A DNA stretch of 64,000 nucleotides from Scytonema hofmannii PCC 7110 (GTDB lineage Bacteria; Cyanobacteriota; Cyanobacteriia; Cyanobacteriales; Nostocaceae): assembly GCF_000346485.2 (NCBI RefSeq), contig NZ_KQ976354.1:10870341-10934340 (forward strand), read 5' to 3'. Positions 8,552 to 16,959 of the stretch are shown piece by piece. Each line of letters begins with the position of its first letter. Within the stretch, counting starts at the first letter, position 1. The position numbers and the translations under genes were made by a program. The notes beneath the pieces are model-generated. The model had not been told where the DNA came from. It worked only from the letters and a program-made list of their open reading frames with translations, and did not search any database.

Positions 8552-8857
8552 TGCAACAAATCTCCAAACTTTTATGATTACAGGTTTCCTATCCCTGCCT
8601 ACAGACAGACGTTTAACCGTTGCCTACAAGCAGAAAGTTAACAGGTTTATCCGTCAAGTTAACAATTTTTAACTGACGTTAATTTAAATTCTATGTATAA
8701 ATCGTGAATTTTTCCAGTCTTTTTTCAAAAATATTTAACTTCTTAATCTAATGTATAATTCTGTCACCTCGCCCTCCTCCCCTCATGTCCCACTTTTCAC
8801 ATCCCGGCTTTGCTAACGCTAAAATGAGACCTGAGCCTGAAATTTGATGAGTAATAG
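8552..8857. other. divergent promoter region psbD / UPF0367
   Basis: 306 bp between divergent genes. It must hold the psbD promoter and leader. An imperfect repeat, CGTTTAACCGTTGCCTACA and a later CAAGTTAAC, is visible, but I cannot define promoter boxes with confidence. Confidence 0.4.
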
Positions 8858-9130
8858 ATGTATACCATTGACTTAACAGTAAAAAACACAGCCTTCCCCA
8901 TATCAGTGGAACGTAAGTCAGCTGAAGAGGCTGAAGAACTGTATCAACTTATTTTGAAAGCAATGCGATCGGGTAACCCTGATATTGTGGAATTGCAAAG
9001 TGAGGGGAAAACAGACAAAAAAATTGCAGTCAGAGCCAGTGAAATTTCAGGAGTACAAGTGATTCAGAAAGATGGTTCAGCAGCTGGATCTGGCAGACCA
9101 CCAGGTTTCTTTGCGATCGCATCTGAGTGA
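8858..9130 (+). CDS. UPF0367 family protein
   Basis: This 90-residue soluble protein is widely conserved in cyanobacteria but its role is unknown. It is recognised from the start MYTIDLTVKNTAFPISVERK, the central EELYQLILKAMRSG helix, and the end KDGSAAGSGRPPGFFAIAS. It has no signal peptide or membrane span. It is followed after the repeats by an ABC ATPase gene on the same strand, but the 129 bp of repeat between them argues against tight coupling. Confidence 0.85.
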   Translation: MYTIDLTVKNTAFPISVERKSAEEAEELYQLILKAMRSGNPDIVELQSEGKTDKKIAVRASEISGVQVIQKDGSAAGSGRPPGFFAIASE

Positions 9131-9135
9131 ATATC

Positions 9136-9256
9136 AGTGACCAGTGACCAGTGACCAGTGACCAGTGACCAAGGGAGACAAGGAAGAAGTGCCATTATTC
9201 CCTACTCCCTACTCGCTACTCCCTACTCCCTACTCGCTACTCCCTACTCCCCACTT
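9136..9256. repeat. CCAGTGA heptamers followed by CCCTACT repeats
   Basis: Five CCAGTGA units (9136-9170) and then about eight units of CTACTCC/CTACTCG (9198-9256) fill the gap before the ATPase gene. Both repeat classes occur side by side here. Confidence 0.9.
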
Positions 9257-9259
9257 TCC

Positions 9260-9937
9260 ATGACAGAACTAGGCATTGAGGTCAAAGATTTAAACTTTAG
9301 CTGGTCATCTGGAAACAACATTATAGATGGTTGTTCGCTCGAAGTGCCTAAGGGAGAATTTTGGATGCTCTTGGGTACTAATGGCAGTGGTAAATCCACT
9401 TTACTCAGACTGCTAGCAGGAACATTAATTCCTCAGTCAGGGGAAGTTAAACTTTCCCATCCTGTAGGCTTTGTTTTCCAAAACCCAGATCACCAACTGG
9501 TAATGCCAACAGTTGGGGCTGATGTTGCTTTTGGGCTAGTGGAAGAAAAACTCCCTTTAACTGCTGTCAGGACAAGGGTTGAAGAAGCTTTAGAGGCTGT
9601 CAATTTGCTGTCACTGCAAAAGCGCCCCATTTATGCTTTGAGTGGAGGACAAAAACAGCGAATTGCGATCGCAGGTGCTTTAGCTCGTCGCTGTGAAGTC
9701 CTTTTATTGGATGAACCCACTGCCTTACTCGATCCAGATAGCCAATTGGAATTAGTAGATGGTGTCCGCCGTCTGGTAAAAGGTCGTGGGATTACAGCCC
9801 TTTGGGTAACCCATCGTCTAGAAGAGTTAAATTATTGTGACGGTGCTTTTTTATTAGAAAAAGGTTCTTTGGTAGATCGAGGTGAACCCGAACGCTTAAA
9901 ACAACGTTTAATGGAGTTACACGAAGAAAATCCTTGA
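9260..9937 (+). CDS. energy-coupling factor type ABC transporter ATPase (CbiO/EcfA family)
   Basis: This is the ATP-hydrolysing subunit of an importer for a vitamin or metal ion. From the ATG at 9260 it is 225 residues with Walker A GTNGSGKST (39-47), Q-loop VFQNPDHQLV (71-80), signature LSGGQKQR (126-133), Walker B VLLLDEPT (146-153) and the H-loop in WVTHR. The QNPDHQ stretch is typical of CbiO/EcfA ATPases. A longer open frame starts at 9158, but its first 34 codons are the intergenic repeat, so I reject it. No membrane or substrate-binding subunit is nearby, as is usual for scattered ECF systems; the substrate is unknown. Confidence 0.85.
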   Translation: MTELGIEVKDLNFSWSSGNNIIDGCSLEVPKGEFWMLLGTNGSGKSTLLRLLAGTLIPQSGEVKLSHPVGFVFQNPDHQLVMPTVGADVAFGLVEEKLPLTAVRTRVEEALEAVNLLSLQKRPIYALSGGQKQRIAIAGALARRCEVLLLDEPTALLDPDSQLELVDGVRRLVKGRGITALWVTHRLEELNYCDGAFLLEKGSLVDRGEPERLKQRLMELHEENP

Positions 9938-10131
9938 ACATAGGGCAATCGGCAATTCCCTATGCCCAATTCCCAATTCCCTCTTAATACTTTGTAACAC
10001 CCTGTCAGAGCCGCTTTGGAGTGGCTGCTGCATTTTTTTGAATTTGTAACATAATGTTACAAGGCATGATTGAAGTACTATAAAAGTTATGAATGAATTT
10101 GGTTAACTTTTGAAGACTGTGAATAAAAATC

Positions 10132-10689
10132 ATGCTGCGTTCCTCATCCCAAGCCGTCTTATTAGTAGACGGCTACAACATAATAGGCGCTTGGCCTTGT
10201 TTAAGGAAAACCCGCGATAAAACAGGCTTGGAACCTGCACGCTGGGAACTCATAGAAGCTTTGACCAGTTACACTGCGTTTCAAGGCTACGAAACCCAAA
10301 TCGTGTTTGATGCTCAATACCAAAACGGTTGCAGCAACAGAGAAACGATTACCGAACATCTATCGGTTTATTATACTGATTTTGGGCAAACTGCAGACAC
10401 ATATATAGAAAAACTCTGTGCATCTTTAAGACATCAAGTGGCTCAATCTATTATATCTCGTGTGATTGTTGCCACATCAGACAGAGCACAGCAGTTAATG
10501 ATCATGGGATACGGGGCAGAATGGCTGTCAGCACAGCAGTTGTGTTATGAGGTAGAAGCTAGCGTTTGTCGAGCGCGGCAGAAGTACCAACCCCGAAAAC
10601 AATCTCACAAAAGATTTTTAGCAAACTCTATTGATGATAAAGCACGTCAACGATTGGCCGAATTGCGAATGGGGTTCACAAAATCTTGA
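10132..10689 (+). CDS. YacP-like NYN-domain nuclease
   Basis: The NYN (PIN-like) fold of YacP/Rae1 proteins cuts RNA, in Bacillus inside ribosomes. Here the first strand is LLVDGYNIIGAWP with metal-binding D13, the middle acidic residue is D89 in TADTYIE, and D117 is in ATSDRAQQ. The 185-residue length fits. The C-terminal 40 residues are basic (RQKYQPRKQSHKRF) and may bind RNA. It is monocistronic on the plus strand, 190 bp after the ABC ATPase. The family is confident; an mRNA or rRNA target is unknown. Confidence 0.85.
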   Translation: MLRSSSQAVLLVDGYNIIGAWPCLRKTRDKTGLEPARWELIEALTSYTAFQGYETQIVFDAQYQNGCSNRETITEHLSVYYTDFGQTADTYIEKLCASLRHQVAQSIISRVIVATSDRAQQLMIMGYGAEWLSAQQLCYEVEASVCRARQKYQPRKQSHKRFLANSIDDKARQRLAELRMGFTKS

Positions 10690-10906
10690 GAACTCGTGCT
10701 AAATCCTGAGATCAACAAATATAGAGGTTGTTTCAATCCAAAATATGTTTGGGCCTTTTGGGGCAAAGTGAAAGTTTAGAGACAAGCGTCATCTAGACGA
10801 TAAGTGCCATGGGACGCATAGGTTCAAAAGAATTTCCCAAAAATTTTCCAAAAGTACTTGCCATTTCCTTCTTTCTACTTTACTATAAGTAATTGTTGAC
10901 TGACGT

Positions 10907-10978
10907 TCCTCAGTAGCTCAGTGGTAGAGCGATCGGCTGTTAACCGATTGGTCGCAGGTTCGAATCCCGCCTGGGGAG
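10907..10978 (+). tRNA. trnN: tRNA-Asn (GTT)
   Basis: The cloverleaf is complete. The acceptor stem is TCCTCAG/CTGGGGA with one G-U pair, the D arm is GCTC..GAGC, the anticodon loop CTGTTAA has anticodon GTT at 10939-10941, the T loop is TTCGAAT, and the discriminator is G. CCA is not encoded. The T stem (GCAGG/CCCGC) has one A-C mismatch, unusual but in a position that tolerates it. Confidence 0.95.
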
Positions 10979-11608
10979 TTTAAATGAATCATTGATTGTG
11001 AAGTCAAAGTTCTTGGCTTCATAGTTAATAAAAGTGCTTCCAAATGAAAAAATGTTATAAAGCCCATTGTTTAATGTTGGTAAGCGACTGGATTTCTTTG
11101 TAGAGACTAAGCACGGCTAGTCTGTACGCATACTAAACTACACAGAAACCAGATTTTTGCCCCCATTTTAACGCGGAAATTAGAACCCCGGTTTCTTCAA
11201 GAAACCGGGGTTCTGACATCTCAATTGGGGTTCCAACACCTCAATTATCGTATCCTTTGCAGTATCAGTATCGTTCTCTTCCCAACTCCCCACTCCCCAT
11301 TCCCTACTCCCTCTTTTCTGTGACAGTGCATGCAAAGCACTATTAGTTGACAACAATTTATTAAAAAATAATGAAGAATATGTATTTCTAATGAATTTGT
11401 GTTTCTACCTTTAAAATTTCCAATTGAAAAACTTCATAATATCTTTCTATTAAGTACTAAAAGTGGGAACCATACTTTTTCAGAGGGTGTCACTCTCCGT
11501 AACTATACAGCGGTCTTATAAAGCAAACTGTCTGTAATTAATTGCTATTTGACCCCTAAAACTTCTATTTCAGTCTGCCAACAATAGCACTATAGGTTTT
11601 ATTAAGTA
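10979..11608. other. 630-bp intergenic with perfect palindrome
   Basis: I find no gene. A perfect 16-bp inverted repeat with a one-base centre (11182-11214, AGAACCCCGGTTTCTT) belongs to the dispersed AACCGGGTTTC family. A short CCCCACTCC-type repeat lies at 11281-11312. The last 200 bp are AT-rich and presumably carry the GH65 promoter. Confidence 0.55.
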
Positions 11609-13891
11609 ATGCTTTACCTCTCAAATCAAACTAGCCAAAACAATCAACAGCTCATTGACTCCAATGGTTGGAATGTTATTGAAACTGAGTTCAACCCTGC
11701 TCAACTGCACCACAAAGAAACAGTCTTCACCACAGGTAATGGTTACTTGGGAACGCGGGGTACTTTTGAAGAAGGATATCCTAACGAATTAAGCGCAACA
11801 CTCATTCACGGTATTTATGATGACGTTGCGATCGCGACTACAGAACTTGTGAACTGTCCCAACTGGCTCACTTTAGTTGTGAACGTAGAAGGAGAACGCT
11901 TTCGACTTGATACTGGTGAACTTATATATTATGAGCGTCGGTTGGATATGCGTTTGGGTATAGTTAATCGTGAAGTGCGGTGGCGTTCCCCAAAAGGTCA
12001 CACCATAGACTTCCATTTTGAGAGGTTTGCCAATCTTGCAGATCGACACGTTTTAGCGATCAGATGTCAAATCACCTCACAAGACTTCGAGGGAGAAGTT
12101 TCTGTAGAAATTGAATTTGACCCCAATCCCCACAACCAAGGTGTCAAACACTGGAAAACCCTCAATCAAGGAAGTGCAGACAATATAATTTGGCTCCACA
12201 GCCAAACCCTCCATTCTGCAATGCAACTTGGCATCGCCGCTAAGCTTTCAGTAGCAGGGGATTTTGAAGACAAGGTAGAATTGTCCTCCCCCCTCCCTCA
12301 CTCCCTCACTCCCTCACTTCCTCACTCCTCCATCTCCTTCCACTGTTCGCCACAACAAACGGTGATAGTAGAAAAAATTATCACCGTCTTTACGTCACGG
12401 GAAACAGAAACTCCTATAGCTACAGCCTTAAATAGATTGGCTGAAGTACCCAGTTACAGCACTTTGCTAGCTGCTCACATTGCAGCCTGGGAGAAAGTGT
12501 GGCAAGACAGCGATATTGTTATTGAAGGTGATATCAAAGCTCAGATTGCCGTTCGCTACAATCTGTTCCAGTTACTTGCTGTTGCACCCCGTCATGACGA
12601 TCGCGTCAGCATCCCTCCAAAAACACTTTCTGGTTTTCCCTACAGGGGACATATTTTTTGGGACACAGACATTTTTATCCTTCCCTTCATGACTCTGACT
12701 CAACCTGCACTGGCGCGGAACTTGCTGACATATCGCTACCACACTCTTGAAGGAGCAAGACGCAAGGCAAAAGAAGCTGGATATGCAGGAGCCATGTATG
12801 CTTGGGAAAGTGCTGCAACTGGCGATGAAGTCACGCCTCGTTGGGTACCCGGTCCAAATGGTGAGTCCATCCGTATTTGGTGCGGTGATATTGAAGTGCA
12901 TATCAGCACTGACGTAGCTTATGCTGTTTGGCACTACTGGTTGCACGCGGGTGATGATGAATGGATGCGCGATCGCGGTGCTGAAATAATTTTAGATACA
13001 GCTACGTTTTGGGAAAGTCGAGTTGAGTGGAACCCAGAGGGCAATTGTTATGATATCCGCGATGTCATTGGACCCGATGAAAATCACGATCGCGTAGATA
13101 ATAACGCCTTTACCAATTTGATGGTGCAGTGGCATTTACAATCGGCTTTAGCTCTGTGGGATTGGTTGTGTCAAGCTTATCCTGACAAATCAGCACAATT
13201 AAAAATCAAACTTAATTTGGAAGCAGAACGGTTTGAAAAGTGGGCGTTGATTGCCAATAAACTCTATGTCAACCAAGATCCACACACTGGTTTGATGGAA
13301 CAATTTGAGGGCTTCTTCCAACTAGAAGATGTCAATTTAGCTGAATACGAACCTCGGTCAAAATCAATGCAGGGTCTTTTGGGAATTGAAGCCACAAGTC
13401 AAAAGCAAATTCTCAAACAGCCAGATGTGTTGATGCTCATGTATTTATTGCGCGACCGCTACGACCAAAAAATATTGCAAACCAACTGGAACTACTACAG
13501 CCCCCGTACCGATCACAGCTACGGTTCTTCCCTTGGTCCTGCAATTCATGCCATTCTAGCTTGCGACTTGAATCAAACAACAGAAGCTTATACCCATTTT
13601 ATGCGAGCAGCGTTAGTTGATTTAGAAGATGTGCGCCGTAACGCAGCTGAAGGAATTCATGCTGCAAGTGCGGGTGGAGTTTGGCAAGCAGTTATCTTTG
13701 GGTTTGGAGGCGTTCGCATGACTCAATTTGGTCCTGTTGCTTGTCCCAATCTTCCCCAAGGTTGGACTCGTCTCAAGTTTCGCTTGAACTGGCGCAATGA
13801 ATGGTATGAGTTTGATTTAACGAGTGGCGATCGAGTTGGGGAAACAACGGTACAAGAAGAACAAGAAGCAGTCTTGGTAGAGGCTGCTTAA
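11609..13891 (+). CDS. glycoside hydrolase family 65 protein (disaccharide phosphorylase-like)
   Basis: GH65 enzymes split alpha-glucosides such as maltose, trehalose or kojibiose, mostly with phosphate. The protein has 760 residues, the family size. The N-terminal beta-sandwich has the FTTGNGYLGTRGTFEE motif, and an (alpha/alpha)6 barrel follows with RGHIFWDTDIF and the catalytic acid E491 in the IGPDENHDRVDNNAFTN segment. The phosphate loop region (DHSYGSSLGPAIHA, then HAASAGG) is present, which favours a phosphorylase. Residues about 226-244 (SPLPHSLTPSLPHSS) are encoded by a CCCTCACT tandem repeat of the intergenic type and look like a loop insertion. The substrate cannot be assigned. No beta-phosphoglucomutase is adjacent. 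Confidence 0.9.
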   Translation: MLYLSNQTSQNNQQLIDSNGWNVIETEFNPAQLHHKETVFTTGNGYLGTRGTFEEGYPNELSATLIHGIYDDVAIATTELVNCPNWLTLVVNVEGERFRLDTGELIYYERRLDMRLGIVNREVRWRSPKGHTIDFHFERFANLADRHVLAIRCQITSQDFEGEVSVEIEFDPNPHNQGVKHWKTLNQGSADNIIWLHSQTLHSAMQLGIAAKLSVAGDFEDKVELSSPLPHSLTPSLPHSSISFHCSPQQTVIVEKIITVFTSRETETPIATALNRLAEVPSYSTLLAAHIAAWEKVWQDSDIVIEGDIKAQIAVRYNLFQLLAVAPRHDDRVSIPPKTLSGFPYRGHIFWDTDIFILPFMTLTQPALARNLLTYRYHTLEGARRKAKEAGYAGAMYAWESAATGDEVTPRWVPGPNGESIRIWCGDIEVHISTDVAYAVWHYWLHAGDDEWMRDRGAEIILDTATFWESRVEWNPEGNCYDIRDVIGPDENHDRVDNNAFTNLMVQWHLQSALALWDWLCQAYPDKSAQLKIKLNLEAERFEKWALIANKLYVNQDPHTGLMEQFEGFFQLEDVNLAEYEPRSKSMQGLLGIEATSQKQILKQPDVLMLMYLLRDRYDQKILQTNWNYYSPRTDHSYGSSLGPAIHAILACDLNQTTEAYTHFMRAALVDLEDVRRNAAEGIHAASAGGVWQAVIFGFGGVRMTQFGPVACPNLPQGWTRLKFRLNWRNEWYEFDLTSGDRVGETTVQEEQEAVLVEAA
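12284..12340. repeat. CCCTCACT repeat inside the GH65 gene
   Basis: Five CTCCCTCA-type units read in frame within the GH65 coding sequence, adding a Pro/Ser/Leu-rich loop at about residues 226-244. Their composition matches the intergenic repeats, not the surrounding gene. Confidence 0.8.
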
Positions 13892-13966
13892 TTTCACCTC
13901 AATAAGTCATCGCAATCACTAGTTTGTAGTTGCGCTGTCTTCGCTCTTGTATAAAATTCACAAGTG

Positions 13967-13996
13967 AAAACCTGGTTTTGCACAAACCGGGTTTTT
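13967..13996 (+). terminator. terminator after GH65 gene
   Basis: AAAACCTGGTTT pairs with AAACCGGGTTTT around a short loop with one mismatch, and the strand continues into six T and TATA. It lies about 75 bp after the stop codon. Confidence 0.75.
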
Positions 13997-14060
13997 TATA
14001 AGCATTTTGAACATTTTCCGCTCCATTTAGTGAAATTTAAAGATGACGTTGCTACAATGT

Positions 14061-14089
14061 TAAATTATGTTAAACTTTAACATAATTTA
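14061..14089. promoter_or_regulatory. perfect 29-bp AT palindrome upstream of egtC
   Basis: TAAATTATGTTAAA, one central C, then the exact reverse complement. It lies 121 bp before the egtC start, is unlike the repeat families of the window, and is symmetric as expected for a dimeric repressor or activator site. A hairpin role is possible but it is GC-free. Confidence 0.45.
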
Positions 14090-14210
14090 GACTTTGTCAT
14101 GCTAAGAGAGTATTCCCAAAGGACTATCGCACTGTAAATTTATGGCAAATTCAGGAAATTCTCAGTAAATCAACTTAATTTCTAAAATATGGAGAACAAA
14201 TTCCCCTCTT

Positions 14211-14999
14211 ATGTGCCGATTACTTGCTTATCTTGGTTCCCCCACTTCTCTAGAACCCCTATTATATCAACCCGACCATTCACTCATAGTTCAAAGCTAT
14301 AAACCACGTGAAATGCTCTCTGGTGTGGTGAATGCCGATGGCTTTGGTGTTGGTTGGTATCATTCTCGCCAAGAGACCGAACCATTCATCTACAAAAATA
14401 CACTACCGATTTGGAATGATATTAACCTACCAAGTCTCAGCCGTTACGTAGAATCCGGATGCGCGATCGCTTATATTCGCAGTGCTACCCCCGGTCAAGC
14501 ATTAGATTTTAGTAACTCTCAGCCGTTTCAGTATCAGAATCTGTTATTTATTCACAATGGTCGAATTGACAAGTTCCGGCAAACGCTTTACAGACCCATA
14601 CGCAGTCAGTTAAGTGATGAAATTTATAAATGGATTGGTGGAGCTACAGATTCAGAACATATTTTTGCTTTAGTGCTCAACCAGTGGTTAACTCATCCTG
14701 GTAAAAGTCTAGAGCAAGCTTTACACACAACATTGCTCAAGCTAACAGAGTTAGCCCAAAGCCATCAAACCTATGTCCTTGCCAATATCGTCATCAGTGA
14801 TGGAAAACGCCTAATTGCGTCTCGCTTTGGCACACAATCACCTGCACCTTCCCTTTACTGGTTATGTAACGATCCAACTTTTCCCAACTCTACGATTGTT
14901 GCATCTGAACCGCTATTTACTGGTAACTGGATTCCTTTTGAAGAAAATAGCATCCTCAGCGTCGGAGAAAATTGTGATATCAGAATTGAGCAAATCTAA
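14211..14999 (+). CDS. egtC: ergothioneine biosynthesis glutamine amidotransferase EgtC
   Basis: EgtC removes glutamate from the gamma-glutamyl intermediate in the EgtBC route to the thiol antioxidant ergothioneine. It is a class II amidotransferase: Cys2 becomes the N-terminal nucleophile (MCRLLAYLG), and the fold is supported by NADGFGVGWY, the IAYIRSATPG strand and the FIHNGRI glutamine site. At 262 residues it is standard. The egtB frame overlaps its last 26 bases, a sign of translational coupling. A perfect palindrome lies upstream. Confidence 0.93.
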   Translation: MCRLLAYLGSPTSLEPLLYQPDHSLIVQSYKPREMLSGVVNADGFGVGWYHSRQETEPFIYKNTLPIWNDINLPSLSRYVESGCAIAYIRSATPGQALDFSNSQPFQYQNLLFIHNGRIDKFRQTLYRPIRSQLSDEIYKWIGGATDSEHIFALVLNQWLTHPGKSLEQALHTTLLKLTELAQSHQTYVLANIVISDGKRLIASRFGTQSPAPSLYWLCNDPTFPNSTIVASEPLFTGNWIPFEENSILSVGENCDIRIEQI

Positions 15000-16269
15000 T
15001 TTAAAAGAAACAATTTATAACGCATACCATCAATGTCGCTCTAAAACCCTCACCTTATTTGAAGATATTGATGAAGTTAGCTTTTGTCAGCAAGCTCATG
15101 CGGACTTTAGCCCTGTTGGGTGGCATTTAGGGCATATTGCTTACACCGAGTCCTTTTGGCTGTTAGAACGCACGGCTGGTTTTCCCTGCTTATTTCCACA
15201 GTACCGAAAGTTGTTTGCAGCTGATGGCTTACCAAAAACAGAGCGAGTCAAATTACCCAGCTTAGAAGAAACTCGCGATTACTTAGAGACTGTTAGAGGC
15301 AAAGTTCTGCATTATTTGGAAGTTGCCAATTTAGAGAAGCAAGACCGTCTTTGGCGTTTTATGCTGCAGCACGAAAGTCAACACAGCGAAATTGCTACCT
15401 TTGTGTTGGAAATCCTGAAGAGAGAAAAGGGAGTGGGGAATGGTGAGTGGGGAGTGGGGATTGGAGACAAGGAGGACAAGGAAGTAATCCAAAATCCAAA
15501 ATCCAAAATCCAAAATCCAAAATCCCCTGAAATGATTGAGATTCCTGCAGGCGAGTTTGAGATGGGAAACAACTCAGTGGATGCGCTAGATAATGAACGT
15601 TCAGCACATCGAGTTTATCTAGATACATATTGGATTGACCGCTATCCCGTGACTTGCGGGCAGTATCGGGTATTTATGGAGGCAGGAGGGTATCAAAATT
15701 CACAATGGTGGTCAAAAGCGGGTTGGGAATGGCTGCAAACAGAGCAAGTGACACAACCACTTTACTGGTATAGCGATCGCCATCAAGAAAATCACCCAGT
15801 TTGTGGTGTCAGTTGGTACGAAGCAGAAGCTTATTCACTGTTTGTAGGGAAACGATTACCAACTGAAGCAGAGTGGGAAAAGGCAGCTAGTTGGGATACC
15901 CAGTTTAATCGTCGTTTATTATACCCTTGGGGAAATCAAGAACCCATGCGACAACTTTGCAATCACAACAGTTTCAACAAAGGAACAACCCCTATAGATG
16001 CCTTTCCTGATGGGCAAAGTGCATATGGTTTGTACGATACTCTAGGTAATGTTTGGGAATGGACATCGACTTGGTTTGATAGTTATCCTGGTTTCCAAAG
16101 CTATCCGTATATAGGATATTCGCAAGTTTATTTTGATCAACAGCATCGCGTTTTAAAAGGTGGCAGTTGGGCAACACGCCCTTGGGCATTACGCTGTAGT
16201 TTTCGTAACTGGTATTATCCTCATATGCGCCAAATTCTTGCAGGATTTCGCTGTGCTCGTGGTTTGTAA
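14974..16269 (+). CDS. egtB: ergothioneine biosynthesis iron sulfoxide synthase EgtB
   Basis: EgtB is a non-haem iron enzyme that joins hercynine to a thiol donor with O2. The N-terminal DinB_2 helical domain supplies the three iron ligands, H51 (GWHLGHIAYTE) and H133/H137 (LQHESQHSE). The C-terminal FGE-sulfatase fold follows (MIEIPAGEFEMGNN ... GNVWEWTSTW ... VLKGGSWATRPWALRCSFRNWY ... GFRCARG). I start at the GTG at 14974, which has GGAG six bases upstream and overlaps egtC; a TTG at 14986 is also possible. Residues about 150-185 between the two domains are encoded by two tandem repeats of intergenic type (GTGGGGA and AAAATCC units) and are not part of the family fold. Confidence 0.92.
   Translation: MISELSKSNLKETIYNAYHQCRSKTLTLFEDIDEVSFCQQAHADFSPVGWHLGHIAYTESFWLLERTAGFPCLFPQYRKLFAADGLPKTERVKLPSLEETRDYLETVRGKVLHYLEVANLEKQDRLWRFMLQHESQHSEIATFVLEILKREKGVGNGEWGVGIGDKEDKEVIQNPKSKIQNPKSPEMIEIPAGEFEMGNNSVDALDNERSAHRVYLDTYWIDRYPVTCGQYRVFMEAGGYQNSQWWSKAGWEWLQTEQVTQPLYWYSDRHQENHPVCGVSWYEAEAYSLFVGKRLPTEAEWEKAASWDTQFNRRLLYPWGNQEPMRQLCNHNSFNKGTTPIDAFPDGQSAYGLYDTLGNVWEWTSTWFDSYPGFQSYPYIGYSQVYFDQQHRVLKGGSWATRPWALRCSFRNWYYPHMRQILAGFRCARGL
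15424..15530. repeat. two intergenic-type repeats inside egtB
   Basis: GAGTGGGG-type units (15431-15465) and five AAAATCC octamers (15488-15525) sit in frame in egtB at the junction between the DinB_2 and FGE domains. Both repeats occur elsewhere only between genes. Confidence 0.85.
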
Positions 16270-16398
16270 GAAGCGTCCAGGGCAGAGGGCAGGAGGCAGA
16301 GGGCACAAGGCGATAATATAGAATTATGGGATTTTGCTCTTCAAACATCCCATAAGTTAAAATTTTCTGTGATTTTCGCTACGCAAAGAAAAGCAATC

Positions 16399-16689
16399 AT
16401 GGTCGAAGCAACGCTGGTTCAGCAGGAAAATGCACCAAGTTCTGTGCAACATAAAGTCGGGCATTGGGTGCTATTATCAACGATTCTTGCCTCAAGCATG
16501 GCTTTTATCGACGCTTCAGCGCTAAACGTCGCCCTCCCTGCTTTACAGAGCAATTTTGGAGCCACTGGTGTAGAACTGCTGTGGATTGTTAATGCCTACC
16601 TACTCATGCTCGCTGCTCTCATCTTAGTTGGCGGTTCGCTTGGCGATCGACTAGGGCGGAAAAAGGTGTTTGCAATTGGCATTAGGTAA
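16399..16689 (+). pseudogene. MFS transporter, N-terminal fragment (EmrB/QacA type)
   Basis: This is the start of a drug:H+ antiporter-2 type MFS protein: TM1 with ILASSMAFIDASALNVALPAL, TM2 with LLWIVNAYLLMLAALILVGG, and the motif A loop GDRLGRKKVFAIGI. Homology ends abruptly at about 16681, where the recombinase-bearing insert begins and the frame stops within three codons. The C-terminal part resumes at 18367, but TM3 to about TM8, roughly 200 residues, is absent from both pieces. It lies between egtB and egtD, so the intact gene may have exported ergothioneine or a related solute. That role is inference. Confidence 0.85.
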
Positions 16690-16720
16690 ATTAGATAGAA
16701 CATATAAACGAATAAAAATT

Positions 16721-16831
16721 GTGAAGAGAGTAGAGACACAAGAGATAGATGAAAGTAAAAAGCTAGAACTAGAAAACAAGATTAGGAACTACCATTATCC
16801 ATATGAGAAGCTAGAGTTCACAATCAAATAG
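16721..16831 (+). CDS. 36-residue small ORF at left end of the element
   Basis: From the GTG at 16721 a charged Lys/Glu-rich peptide (VKRVETQEIDESKKLELENK then IRNYHYPYEKLEFTIK) reads to 16831. The frame stays open leftward to the element edge (LGKLDRTYKRIKI), so it may be the tail of a longer protein cut at the insertion boundary. I do not recognise it. Base composition matches the recombinase gene rather than the MFS flank. Confidence 0.35.
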   Translation: MKRVETQEIDESKKLELENKIRNYHYPYEKLEFTIK

Positions 16832-16888
16832 TTTCTCTAAGTTATCGCACAAATTTATCTGATAACTTTCAGGATATTAGTTATATAA

Positions 16889-16913
16889 AAAGCTAGGTTA
16901 ACAGCCTAGCTTT
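16889..16913 (-). terminator. terminator of the recombinase gene
   Basis: AAAGCTAGG and CCTAGCTTT form a 9-bp stem with a 7-base loop. On the minus strand TTTTTATAT follows. It lies 47 bp beyond the recombinase stop. Confidence 0.75.
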
Positions 16914-16959
16914 CATATTACTTGATTTGTGAGTGTGCCACTAGTGTGCTATCAGTGTG

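Noticed and set aside
9158-9259. N-terminal extension of the ECF-type ATPase
   Set aside because: The extra 34 codons are intergenic tandem repeats, and a good ATG at 9260 begins the conserved domain.
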